64,000 nucleotides of DNA, from assembly GCF_009601685.2 (NCBI RefSeq), contig NZ_CP045701.2:1550001-1614000 (forward strand), written 5' to 3'. This DNA comes from Pseudomonas brassicacearum. GTDB lineage: Bacteria; Pseudomonadota; Gammaproteobacteria; Pseudomonadales; Pseudomonadaceae. The position numbers and the translations under genes are program-made. Shown here piece by piece: positions 17,311-24,750 of this stretch (positions are counted from its first letter, which is position 1; every line of letters begins with the position of its first letter). A model generated the notes under the pieces. That model was not told the DNA's origin. It saw nothing but the letters and a program-made list of their open reading frames with translations, and did not search any database.

Positions 17311-17530
17311 ACATCATCGCAAACACAAAAAACGCCTGCAATTTTATGGGCGCTGTGCGCCTTGAATTCAACGGGTTCCTAGGCCCGGTCGCTGAATTTG
17401 CAGCGACGTCTGGAGAGTAGCCATCGAAGGACAAGGGCAACAAGGCGAAAACTCGCCGAAAAGCAACGTAAGCGCACCCCCTACGCAATTCTCGGATTTT
17501 GCCTACAAATATCCCGGGGCCATGCAATAC

Positions 17531-17619
17531 GTGGCGAGGGAGCTTGCTCCCGCTGGGCTGCGCAGTGGCCCCTCTTGTGAGCGCTTCGCACTCAAGCGGG
17601 AGCAAGCTCCCTCGCCACG
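17531..17619. repeat. REP doublet of the GTGGCGAGGG type
   Basis: Left unit GTGGCGAGGGAGCTTGCTCC and right unit GGAGCAAGCTCCCTCGCCAC face each other across about 45 bases. It lies upstream of the C4-like locus. Confidence 0.85.
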
Positions 17620-17770
17620 GGACTCATTTTTTCTCAGGACTATTGTCTATCTTTCCTTAACGGTCCCGTTGTTGAGGTGCGCAACGTCTCGTTGGGCGTA
17701 GTCGGCTTTCCAAAGATTGCCGGCGAGCCTGTAGGCGCCAGAGCGCGAAAAGCAGGGTGACGACAGAATG

Positions 17771-17800
17771 AAAAAGCCCGGCGTTCGGCCGGGCAGTTTT
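17771..17800 (-). terminator. Rho-independent terminator
   Basis: On the minus strand a GCCCGGC-loop-GCCGGGC stem is followed by TTTTT. It lies 18 bases after the stop of the 55-residue gene that follows the zeta-toxin gene, and so ends that operon. Confidence 0.8.
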
Positions 17801-17817
17801 GGAATCCAGTAACGTAA

Positions 17818-17985
17818 TCAGGCTTGCTTTTCACGCGCCGCCAGCATCACTTCATTCTGTTTTTTGGTGGCTTCGGTCAGCACTTCACTGTAGACGCGTT
17901 TTTTTTCTTCCGATTTCGCATTACGAATGAAGTCTGCGAATGGACTCGTGGACTCCTTTGTGGATCCGAGTTTCATGGTAAACAT
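17818..17985 (-). CDS. Small charged protein encoded behind the zeta toxin (candidate antitoxin)
   Basis: 55 residues, MFTMKLGSTKESTSPFADFI then a Lys/Glu-rich helical tail ending EVMLAAREKQA. It has no membrane segment and no recognised domain. GGAG lies seven bases before the ATG, and the first 13 bases overlap the end of the zeta-toxin frame, so the two are one operon closed by the terminator at 17771-17800. A small, charged, soluble partner overlapping a toxin gene suggests an antitoxin or modulator; this is inference, since known zeta antitoxins (epsilon, PezA) are different and encoded upstream. Confidence 0.7.
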   Translation of the reverse strand: MFTMKLGSTKESTSPFADFIRNAKSEEKKRVYSEVLTEATKKQNEVMLAAREKQA

Positions 17986-18707
17986 GGGGTTGCTCCGTCA
18001 TTTATCCCAAGCATGGCCATCAGTTCGTGTCGCGTATGCTTCTCGGGGATATGGTAGTCGATCTTGTCAACGCCAGCCTTGTAGAGGCGTCCAGAATTAT
18101 CAATGTGCTTCACAAGCAGATCGACATGTAGATCCTTGCCAAACTCTAGCTTAAGCGTGTTTACCGCGTCACGTGCTGCAAAGTATTGGTCGACGAAATG
18201 CTCAGGTCGAATCCTCCGTCCTTCGGCTTCCTCACGGGCCGTTACAAAGGCCCAAGCAAGCCTAGGATCTTGATAGACGTAGAGTATTTGTACAAATCTC
18301 CCCTTGTCGAGGCACCGCTGCACATTTTTCCTCGCGATATCTATATTTGAAAGAGTCCCATCCAGCAGAAAAGATTGCTTTCGATCTAGGGCGAGGTCAA
18401 TCAGCTTCTCAACAAGAATTGAAACGGCACCTTGGAAAAGCCAGGCATTGCCACCTTGGTACGCTTCAAATTCGTTTCTGAGTTCGTCTGGATCAATTCG
18501 TAGGATGGGCGTATCACAGAAAAGGTTCAGCAGCGCTAAGGATGCTTCTGTTTTGCCAGCACCCGGCGATCCAGCCATGAAAACCGAAACAGGTTCTTTT
18601 TCGGGTGGATACTTGGTCTGATCCGTGAGCCGCTTGCCAATAGCCTTCTTGTTTGATCGGGAAAACCTGATCGCGTCATCCCAGATGGCCTGCTCTTCTC
18701 TCGTCAT
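17973..18707 (-). CDS. Zeta toxin family kinase-like protein
   Basis: 244 residues from ATG 18707 (a GTG at 18731 would add eight). P-loop FMAGSPGAGKTEAS (about residues 43-56), then RIDPDELRNEFEAYQG, FLLDGTLSNIDIARKNVQRCL and TAREEAEGRRIRPEHFVDQYFAARD, all features of the zeta/PezT fold (PF06414), including the Asp and Arg residues that handle substrate and ATP. Members phosphorylate UDP-N-acetylglucosamine or related sugars and poison wall synthesis. AAAGG is six bases before the chosen ATG. Base composition is clearly lower in GC than the neighbours. No epsilon-like gene lies upstream; a 55-residue gene follows instead. Confidence 0.85.
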   Translation of the reverse strand: MTREEQAIWDDAIRFSRSNKKAIGKRLTDQTKYPPEKEPVSVFMAGSPGAGKTEASLALLNLFCDTPILRIDPDELRNEFEAYQGGNAWLFQGAVSILVEKLIDLALDRKQSFLLDGTLSNIDIARKNVQRCLDKGRFVQILYVYQDPRLAWAFVTAREEAEGRRIRPEHFVDQYFAARDAVNTLKLEFGKDLHVDLLVKHIDNSGRLYKAGVDKIDYHIPEKHTRHELMAMLGINDGATPCLP

Positions 18708-19022
18708 TCCAAGCCTTTTGTCTTCTTGCACTGGATGCGAACCCTCTTCGAGTGACTGGTGATTTGCCGTTTGTGCTCCGGGTTTTACCGTACCGCATGC
18801 GACACCTGGGAGGGGAAATTACGGCGTAATCCGCCGCGTTGACCTTGTCCAAGTGTTTCTAACCTAGAGGTGGCAAGGCCCCATTGGCCGGTGCGCTTCG
18901 CATAGCTGGTAGGTGATGAATCGAGATGTGCGTCACATGACATGACGCAGAGATCCGCCTCAGTCAATGGCTCAATTTTGAGCGTCTCTTGGTGACAACA
19001 GATCTGTATTGCGATGAAGAAT
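18708..19022. other. Intergenic stretch with a candidate operator palindrome
   Basis: No convincing gene is present. The stretch holds a perfect inverted repeat TGCGTCA-7 bases-TGACGCA at 18929-18949, about 220 bases upstream of the zeta-toxin start, which may be an operator for that operon. Confidence 0.45.
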
Positions 19023-19583
19023 TTAAAAAGCGCCTGCTGCACAACGCCTCGCAATAGCTTTGAGCATGCGTCGACGGATAAGCCCGCTGACCGGGCGAAT
19101 CAAATACCAATACGACGTAAAACTTCGCAACGCATCCGCGTCGAGGCAATGCACCCGCGTTTGCGTGGTGACCCTCGTCAAGCCCGGTCGCAGCAACTGG
19201 CAGCTGAAACTGATGACCAGTTTCACATTCCCCGGTTCATTGAATAGCTCGAACGCTTCGGCATCCGCGACAACGACTTGGCCGTAGTCGGCTTTCCACA
19301 GTTTGCCGGCGAGCCCGTAAGCGACCTCTACGTCGCCGTTGCGCTGAAGCAACGTGAAATTATCCATGCCGAATGAAGCGCGTTGATCAGCGCCTGCATG
19401 CCGAGATCGACCCAACAGGCGCATGGGGAGTTCGCGAAGCTTGATTGCATACCGAAAAAAACGGTCGTCTTCGGGGCGGTGGGCGAGGATTGCCGCCATG
19501 GCATGGGAAGGCTCTACGGGGATGTCCACGGTATGCAATTCACTAAACTGATACGTAGGCAGATATGAGTCAATCAGGTGCAT
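19023..19583 (-). CDS. Conserved hypothetical protein, possibly DUF2867-like
   Basis: 186 residues, no signal peptide or membrane helix. The sequence (HLIDSYLPTYQFSELHTVDIPV, FFRYAIKLRELPMRLLGR, FTLLQRNGDVEVAYGLAGKLWKADYG, RVTTQTRVHCLDADALRSFTSYWYLIRPVSGLIRRRML) looks like a single beta-rich ligand-binding domain of the SRPBCC/DUF2867 sort, typical of Pseudomonas genomes. The function is unknown. The start at 19583 is fixed by GGAGGAG seven bases upstream. It is placed directly after tRNA-Gly and its terminator. Confidence 0.72.
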   Translation of the reverse strand: MHLIDSYLPTYQFSELHTVDIPVEPSHAMAAILAHRPEDDRFFRYAIKLRELPMRLLGRSRHAGADQRASFGMDNFTLLQRNGDVEVAYGLAGKLWKADYGQVVVADAEAFELFNEPGNVKLVISFSCQLLRPGLTRVTTQTRVHCLDADALRSFTSYWYLIRPVSGLIRRRMLKAIARRCAAGAF

Positions 19584-19636
19584 CCTTGCTCTCCTCCATA
19601 GGTACTCGGGCGCAAATCCCACCAGATTCCAGACCA

Positions 19637-19672
19637 AAAAAAAACCGGCCACCAAGAGCCGGTTTTTTAATC
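19637..19672 (-). terminator. Rho-independent terminator after tRNA-Gly
   Basis: AACCGGC-loop-GCCGGTT stem followed by a run of T on the minus strand (and flanking A/T runs that make it work both ways). It lies 40 bases beyond the 3' end of the tRNA gene. Confidence 0.85.
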
Positions 19673-19711
19673 CCTCGCCAAAAAACATACGACGCAGGAC
19701 CAGAATTCGAT

Positions 19712-19785
19712 TGGAGCGGGTGAAGGGAATCGAACCCTCGTTATCAGCTTGGGAAGCTGGAGTAATGCCATTATACGACACCCGC
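19712..19785 (-). tRNA. tRNA-Gly (anticodon CCC)
   Basis: 74 bases with encoded CCA. Acceptor GCGGGTG pairs with CACCCGC; anticodon stem CCAGC/GCTGA-type encloses the loop TTCCCAA, giving anticodon CCC at positions 34-36; the T-arm carries GGTTCGATTCC. It closely follows E. coli glyU in its 3' half. Confidence 0.95.
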
Positions 19786-19945
19786 TCAGAGCGGCTGACT
19801 TTGTACCAGATGTGGGCACGGATTTGAAGTTTTTCTTCATGCAACGTGCGGTCAGTCGTCTATGCGAGCCTCAAACCAGAGCGGTCACTGGCGGGCAGGC
19901 CCCGTTGCTGAAGGCGCAAAGGGGCTTGCTCGCCAGGACTCGGTT

Positions 19946-20830
19946 TCAGATGGCCAGTGCATGATGGCCCTGCACGTAGCTATAGCGCGGTCGGCTTTCG
20001 TGGTGTTCCGGTGTGAGGAAACCCATCAAGGCGTTACGGCTGTCGCGGCAGGCGGCTTTGTGTTCCATGTCCAGGAAGTGCCCGGTGGCTTGCAGCGTGC
20101 TGAAGCTGCTGTGCTGCACGTGATCGGCAAAGAGCCTGGCGTCGTCGGCCGCGGTGTATTCGTCCCATTCGCCGTTCAGGAACAACACCGGTACATTGAT
20201 TTTTTTCGCGGCGTTGACATAGCACAACTGATCGCTGTGGAGCACATCGCTGATGTGGAAGTGCATCTGCCCGTACTCGTGCTCGGCCAAACTGCTGACG
20301 TGGCGATAGTTGAAGCGCTTGAACAGCGGCGGCAAGTGCTTGCCGATGGTGCTGTTGACCAGGTGCCCGACACGGTCGCCGTCCAGGCTGCCCAGATAAT
20401 CCACACCGCGTTCCAGGTAGTCGCGCATTGGCGCATTGAGTACCGGCGAGAACGAGCTGATCACCGCTTTTTCGATGCGCCGTGGCTGCTGCGCCAAGGC
20501 GGTCAGCGTGGCGGCGCCGCCCCAGGAAAACGACAGCACATGCTCGGCGGCGAAGTGGTCGATCAGTTCCAGGAGAATCTGGCCCTCGATCTCTTTCGTC
20601 AGCATTTGCTCATGTCGGTTGTGAGCTTTTGACTTGCCCGCGTAGGGTTGGTCGTACAGCACAACATTGAATTGCGGGTAGAGGTTTTTGGCGGTCTGTG
20701 CAAACGACGCGGTGGTGGCCATTGAGCCGTTGACCAGAATGATGGTCTTTTGTGCGGCGTCTGCGCGATAGAACTCCGTGTAAACCCGATACTGACCCTG
20801 TATATCCAGCACAGCGATTTCTGGCCTCAT
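19946..20830 (-). CDS. phaG: PhaG-like (R)-3-hydroxyacyl-ACP transacylase/thioesterase
   Basis: 294 residues, alpha/beta-hydrolase closely following P. putida PhaG from its first residues (MRPEIAVLDIQGQYRVYTEF). PhaG links fatty-acid synthesis to medium-chain PHA by releasing 3-hydroxyacyl groups from ACP. Nucleophile Ser102 (FSWGGA), Asp223 (EWDEYT) and His251 (GHFLDME) form the expected triad. The HX4D motif remembered for PhaG reads HVSSLA here (His177, Ala182). AGGAG lies nine bases before the chosen ATG. A separate upstream palindrome may be its operator. Confidence 0.85.
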   Translation of the reverse strand: MRPEIAVLDIQGQYRVYTEFYRADAAQKTIILVNGSMATTASFAQTAKNLYPQFNVVLYDQPYAGKSKAHNRHEQMLTKEIEGQILLELIDHFAAEHVLSFSWGGAATLTALAQQPRRIEKAVISSFSPVLNAPMRDYLERGVDYLGSLDGDRVGHLVNSTIGKHLPPLFKRFNYRHVSSLAEHEYGQMHFHISDVLHSDQLCYVNAAKKINVPVLFLNGEWDEYTAADDARLFADHVQHSSFSTLQATGHFLDMEHKAACRDSRNALMGFLTPEHHESRPRYSYVQGHHALAI

Positions 20831-21141
20831 GTCATAAGACTCCTGGCAAGCGGGTATGCGCGCAATGAGATTGCACGGGCAATGTGACAGGTAGGCATAC
20901 GCCTGGAAGATAAAGCCCATGTCGATCCAAAAAAAACGGTCGACGGGTGTTGTTATAGGCGGGCAGTTTGCCGGCGGGACAAGGCGGAACCTGAGGGTTC
21001 CAGCCGGCAAAAGGTTTCTTGGAAGTATGTTGTGACTCATCGGTCACATTTCGGCCGACGGTTTGATTCAAGCAGGGGGGCGACCGTTGCGCAAGTACCT
21101 ATCGGAAAATTGTTCGACACTTCTGCCCAGCGGTAGCGGGC
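20831..21141. other. phaG upstream region with a perfect 18-base palindrome
   Basis: This 311-base gap holds no gene that I can support. TGTGAC-N6-GTCACA at 21031-21048 is a perfect inverted repeat. It resembles a CRP/Vfr site, but the TGTGA..TCACA halves are eight bases apart instead of six. Confidence 0.5.
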
Positions 21142-21834
21142 TCAGATGAGACGGACTTCTTCAAGGCTCAAGGCGCGGTATTGGCCCGGCTCGAGATGGG
21201 CGTCCAACGTCAGCGGGCCCATGCGTTCGCGGTGCAGGCGCAGCACCTTGTTGTTGAAGTGACCGAACATGCGCTTGACCTGATGATAGCGCCCTTCAAC
21301 GATGCTCAAACGCGCCGATCTGGGCCCCAGCAGCGTCAGCTCGGCTGGCTGGGTGGTGAGGTCCTCGAAGGCAAAGTACAGGCCCCGGGCGAAGGTGTCG
21401 GCGTATTCGGCCGTGATGATTTGCTCGGTTTCGACGTAGTAGACCTTGGGCAGTTTGGTCTGCGGTTGGGTCAGGCGCCGCGACCAGCTGCCGTCATTGG
21501 TGATCAGCATCAGTCCGGTGGTGTTGAAGTCCAGGCGCCCGGCGATGTGCAGGTCGTCCTTGTCCGGTTCGTCCAGCCAATCGAGGACGGTGGGGTGTTG
21601 CGGATCGCGGGTCGCACTGACACAGCCGGGCGGCTTGTGCAGCATGAAATAGCGCGCCGGTCGGCCTGCTTGCAGCACTTGGTCGTCGACTTCAACGCGA
21701 CTGAACTCTCGGACTTGGGCATGGGGATCGCAGACAGTCTGGCCGTCGATCCGCACCCGGCGTTCCACCAGCAGCAGGCGCACTTGTTGGCGATTGAATC
21801 GCGGCAGATTACTGAGGAAACGGTCGACGCGCAT
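21142..21834 (-). CDS. rsuA: 16S rRNA pseudouridine(516) synthase
   Basis: 230 residues: N-terminal S4 RNA-binding domain (MRVDRFLSNLPRFNRQQVRLLLVERRVRIDGQTV) and the RsuA-type catalytic domain with LHKPPGCVSATRD, catalytic Asp in AGRLDFNTTGLMLITNDG, and EGRYHQVKRMFGHFNNKVLRLHRERMG. It modifies U516 of 16S rRNA. No clear ribosome site precedes the ATG; the start follows the S4 domain boundary. It is read with the upstream cysteine-rich gene (35-base gap). Confidence 0.88.
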   Translation of the reverse strand: MRVDRFLSNLPRFNRQQVRLLLVERRVRIDGQTVCDPHAQVREFSRVEVDDQVLQAGRPARYFMLHKPPGCVSATRDPQHPTVLDWLDEPDKDDLHIAGRLDFNTTGLMLITNDGSWSRRLTQPQTKLPKVYYVETEQIITAEYADTFARGLYFAFEDLTTQPAELTLLGPRSARLSIVEGRYHQVKRMFGHFNNKVLRLHRERMGPLTLDAHLEPGQYRALSLEEVRLI

Positions 21835-21869
21835 GGGCAGTTCAGGCAAGGCAGCGGAGGGCGGGCATC

Positions 21870-22088
21870 TTACGCGATCGGCTGGGGCTTGGCGCGTAAC
21901 TGGGCTTCGACCTGGGCGCAGCGTGGGCACAGGCAGGACCGGTCACGCAGCTCGGCCGGCAATGCTTCAAGCACGGCCGAGTCGATGCTCACGCCGTAAC
22001 ACCAGCAGGCCCGGTCGGCGGTTCGAGGGTCGGCCAGGGTGCAGTCGTTGGCACCGCCGCAGGCCGGGCAAAGGTCGGGTTTATTCAT
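21870..22088 (-). CDS. Cysteine-rich CWC family protein
   Basis: 72 residues with CPACGGANDCTL, ACWCYGVSIDS and CLCPRCA: eight Cys in pairs suggest two zinc-binding sites. This is the cysteine-rich CWC family (after the Cys-Trp-Cys motif), of unknown function. The start overlaps the stop of the upstream GGDEF gene by eight bases, so translation is probably coupled. Confidence 0.85.
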   Translation of the reverse strand: MNKPDLCPACGGANDCTLADPRTADRACWCYGVSIDSAVLEALPAELRDRSCLCPRCAQVEAQLRAKPQPIA

Positions 22089-22827
22089 AACTGGAGTGAG
22101 GCATTTCCACGCAGGTTCGATTGCACCCGGTCTGCCGGGCGCGTTGCAGCGCATGATCGGTCCGCGACAGCAGGCTGTGCAAGGTGTCTTCGTCCTGCAA
22201 GGTGGTGAGGCCGAGGCTGGCGGTGACCTGCAATTGTTTTCCACTGCAGAAATAGCGCTGCTTTTCGATGTGCTGGCGAATTTTCTCAGCGATTTTCAGA
22301 CCGGTCTGTCCGTCGGTGTCTTTGAGCAGGACGACAAAGGCTTCAGTGCTCCAGCGACACACGATGTCCGAATGTCGCAGGCTTTGCGTCAGGTCGCGGG
22401 CGAACCCGGTCAGCAGTTGATCGGTGGCGATATGACCATGGGTGGTGTCCAGCCGCTTGAAATCGTCCAGTTCCACCAGCAACGCAGTCAAGGGTTTGGG
22501 CTCGCGCTGGGCTTCATGCAGGGCTTGCACCGCCAGCAGGTCGAAGCCACGGCGATTTGGCAATTCGGTCAGGCTGTCGAGGGTGGCCTGGGCGTCGATG
22601 CGTTGTTGGTAGCTGTTGATCAACCGATAAAGGATTGCCAGGACCGCCAGCGTCACGAGCACCCCGATCAGCAGGTTCAAATACAGCGTCTTGAGGAGGT
22701 TATCGCGTACCGAGGCATGGGCTGCGTAATAGCCCAGCAACGCAATGATCAGGAAACCTGTACCGAGCAGCGCCACTACGGCCAGGAGCGGCCTGCGCTG
22801 GGAATACAACGGCGAACGGAGCGACAT
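22081..22827 (-). CDS. Membrane protein with degenerate GGDEF domain
   Basis: 248 residues: two membrane helices (about 14-37 and 48-68), then a GGDEF-type domain (LDSLTELPNRRGFD, TALLVELDDFKRLDTTHGH, ICRWSTEAFVVLL, VTASLGLTTL). The signature reads STEAF in place of GGDEF, so catalysis is unlikely, although the fold and the N-terminal metal region are recognisable. No RxxD site is seen at the usual spacing. It may bind GTP or c-di-GMP, or be structural. It overlaps the CWC gene by eight bases. Confidence 0.8.
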   Translation of the reverse strand: MSLRSPLYSQRRPLLAVVALLGTGFLIIALLGYYAAHASVRDNLLKTLYLNLLIGVLVTLAVLAILYRLINSYQQRIDAQATLDSLTELPNRRGFDLLAVQALHEAQREPKPLTALLVELDDFKRLDTTHGHIATDQLLTGFARDLTQSLRHSDIVCRWSTEAFVVLLKDTDGQTGLKIAEKIRQHIEKQRYFCSGKQLQVTASLGLTTLQDEDTLHSLLSRTDHALQRARQTGCNRTCVEMPHSSYE

Positions 22828-22909
22828 GGCGATTCCCTTGGCGCAGACCCAATGAAGTCAGTTTAGTGGCCTTGTGGGAAAAGACATTCGGATTTGCAGG
22901 TTTGTAGGA

Positions 22910-22941
22910 CCATGGTGAGGGAACAGGCTCCCTCACCACGG
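22910..22941. terminator. Hairpin, probable terminator or single REP, behind the guanidine operon
   Basis: GGTGAGGGA-ACAGGC-TCCCTCACC is a perfect nine-base stem placed just after the allophanate hydrolase stop at 22950. There is no strong T run. It resembles one unit of the GTGGCGAGGG REP type. Confidence 0.5.
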
Positions 22942-22949
22942 GTTCGGCC

Positions 22950-24728
22950 TTATTCCAGGCTACGCAGATAAGCCCGCCATCCGCCCAGGTGACTGATGTC
23001 CCGTGCGCCTTCCAGGCCATAGGACTCGCAGATGAATCCGCTTTCCCAGCGACCATCGGCCAGTTGCACCTTGCCCAGCCCCAACGGTGCGGGGATGCCG
23101 GTCAGGAATGAACCCAGTTCGCTGCTCGGCAGTTCCCAGACCTCCACCTCGATTGCCACGCCGCCTTCACTGACCCGAAGCATGCCGGGGCGCAGGGGTG
23201 GGCCGCCGGCCAAGGCATGGAGGCGGTAGTCCGGTGAGCTTTGGGTGGCCTCGATCAGCCGCGCACCGCGTTGCTTGAGCTGCCCGTTCAGCGCCAACCC
23301 GTCCAGGTGTGCGCCACACACGACCAGCCGCGCCCGGTCGTGTCGTGCCGGGTGGGCGGGCGCTGGTAAAGTCGTGTCCTGTTGACGCTGCAAGGCATCG
23401 GCCACGCTCAAGAGGTATTGATCGGTGAAGGCTCGACCGAACAGCGTCACGCCCCAGGGCAAGCCGTTGGCCATGAACGCACTGGGAACGGCGACGGCGG
23501 CGTAGTCCAGCAGGTTCATGAAATTGGTGTAGTACCCCAGCTCGGAGTTGCGCAGCACTGGTTCGGCGGCCAGTTCGGCGAGGGTCACCGGCCGGCCGAT
23601 GGTCGGGGTGAGGACGCAATCGAGCGCGTCCATGGCCCGGTCGCACTGGGCCTTGAGGGCTTGTAAACGGTAACGGGCACGGAAGGTTTGTACGCCATCC
23701 ACCGTAGGCGCTTTCGCCAGGACGGCGCGGATGACCGGCAGTACGGCCCCCGGCTCGCGTTCCATCAAGGGGCCGGCAACGCTGTAGCGTTCGGCCACCC
23801 AGGGGCCTTCATAAAGCAGCCGCGCTGCTTCCAGGAACGGCGACAAGTCCAGTTCCACGGCTTCACCGCCCAGGCGTTCGAGTCGCTCGATGGCTTCCTG
23901 AAACAGCTGCGGACCTTCCTGGCAGCCGAAAAATTCCAAGTCCTGTTGGCGCGGGACGCCGAAACGAAAGCGCCGGGGCGCGCCGAACGCGGCGCCGTCG
24001 TTCCACTGCGGGTTGTGGCGGCTGTAGTCGTCACGAGGGTCTGGACGGGCCGTCAGCGCCAATAGCTGGCTAGCCTCCTTGGCCGTCGCCGTGAAGGTGG
24101 TGACGCAGTCCAGCGTGCGACAGGCCGGGACCACGCCCGCCGTGGAGATCAACCCCAGGGTGGCCTTCAACCCCACCAGATTGTTCAGCGCCGCGGGCAC
24201 CCGACCGGAGCCAGCGGTATCAGTGCCCAAGGCAAAACTGGCCACGCCCAGGGCCACGGCCAGCGACGAGCCGGCACTCGAACCGCCAGCCGGATAGTCG
24301 GGCAGCACGCTGTTGCGGCAGGCGCCGTAGGGCGAGCGAGTGCCGTTGAGTCCGGTGGCGAATTGGTCGAGGTTGGTCTTGCCCAGGGGGATCGCGCCCA
24401 GTGCCAGCAACTGCTCGACAATGGTCGCCGAGCGTGGCGGCACGTAGGCAAATGCCGGACAGGCGGCGGTGGTTGGAATGCCGGCCAGGTCGATGTTGTC
24501 CTTGATGGCAAAAGGTACGCCGTACAGCGGCAGGCTCTCCAGGTCGCGGCTTTCCAATGCGGCCAGGTAGGGTTCCAGTTCTTCGGCCGTCAGCAGGTGG
24601 ATGAACAGGTGATAGTCCGGGTTCAGCGCCGCAGCTTTTTCCCGCAGGCCCAGCAGCAATTGGCGTGGCGTCAGTTCGCCGCTGCGGTAGGTGTTACGCA
24701 GGTCGTCCAAGCGAAGAGAGAAGTTCAT
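22950..24728 (-). CDS. atzF: Allophanate hydrolase
   Basis: 592 residues. N-terminal amidase-signature domain (about 1-440): Ser-cisSer-Lys triad visible as FAIKDNIDLAGIPTT (Lys), YPAGGSSAGSSLAVALG and FALGTDTAGSGRVPAALNNLVGLK; then the C-terminal allophanate-hydrolase domain (about 470-592). It splits allophanate into ammonia and CO2. It is the last gene of the guanidine operon, 22 bases after the carboxylase, and completes the pathway from the DUF1989 deiminase product. The start was taken at MNFSLRLDDLRNTY; upstream in-frame starts lie inside the carboxylase gene. Confidence 0.92.
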   Translation of the reverse strand: MNFSLRLDDLRNTYRSGELTPRQLLLGLREKAAALNPDYHLFIHLLTAEELEPYLAALESRDLESLPLYGVPFAIKDNIDLAGIPTTAACPAFAYVPPRSATIVEQLLALGAIPLGKTNLDQFATGLNGTRSPYGACRNSVLPDYPAGGSSAGSSLAVALGVASFALGTDTAGSGRVPAALNNLVGLKATLGLISTAGVVPACRTLDCVTTFTATAKEASQLLALTARPDPRDDYSRHNPQWNDGAAFGAPRRFRFGVPRQQDLEFFGCQEGPQLFQEAIERLERLGGEAVELDLSPFLEAARLLYEGPWVAERYSVAGPLMEREPGAVLPVIRAVLAKAPTVDGVQTFRARYRLQALKAQCDRAMDALDCVLTPTIGRPVTLAELAAEPVLRNSELGYYTNFMNLLDYAAVAVPSAFMANGLPWGVTLFGRAFTDQYLLSVADALQRQQDTTLPAPAHPARHDRARLVVCGAHLDGLALNGQLKQRGARLIEATQSSPDYRLHALAGGPPLRPGMLRVSEGGVAIEVEVWELPSSELGSFLTGIPAPLGLGKVQLADGRWESGFICESYGLEGARDISHLGGWRAYLRSLE

Positions 24729-24750
24729 GGTGTTAATCCTTTGATTGAGT

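Noticed and set aside
17087..17605. A 172-codon frame running through the C4-like RNA and REP
   Set aside because: It covers structured RNA and a REP doublet, and lacks a ribosome site; only its last 30 codons have a good start, which is annotated instead.
18785..19054. An 89-codon minus-strand frame between the zeta gene and the DUF2867-like gene
   Set aside because: No ribosome site and no recognisable family; overlaps the 3' end of the supported neighbour and the candidate operator.
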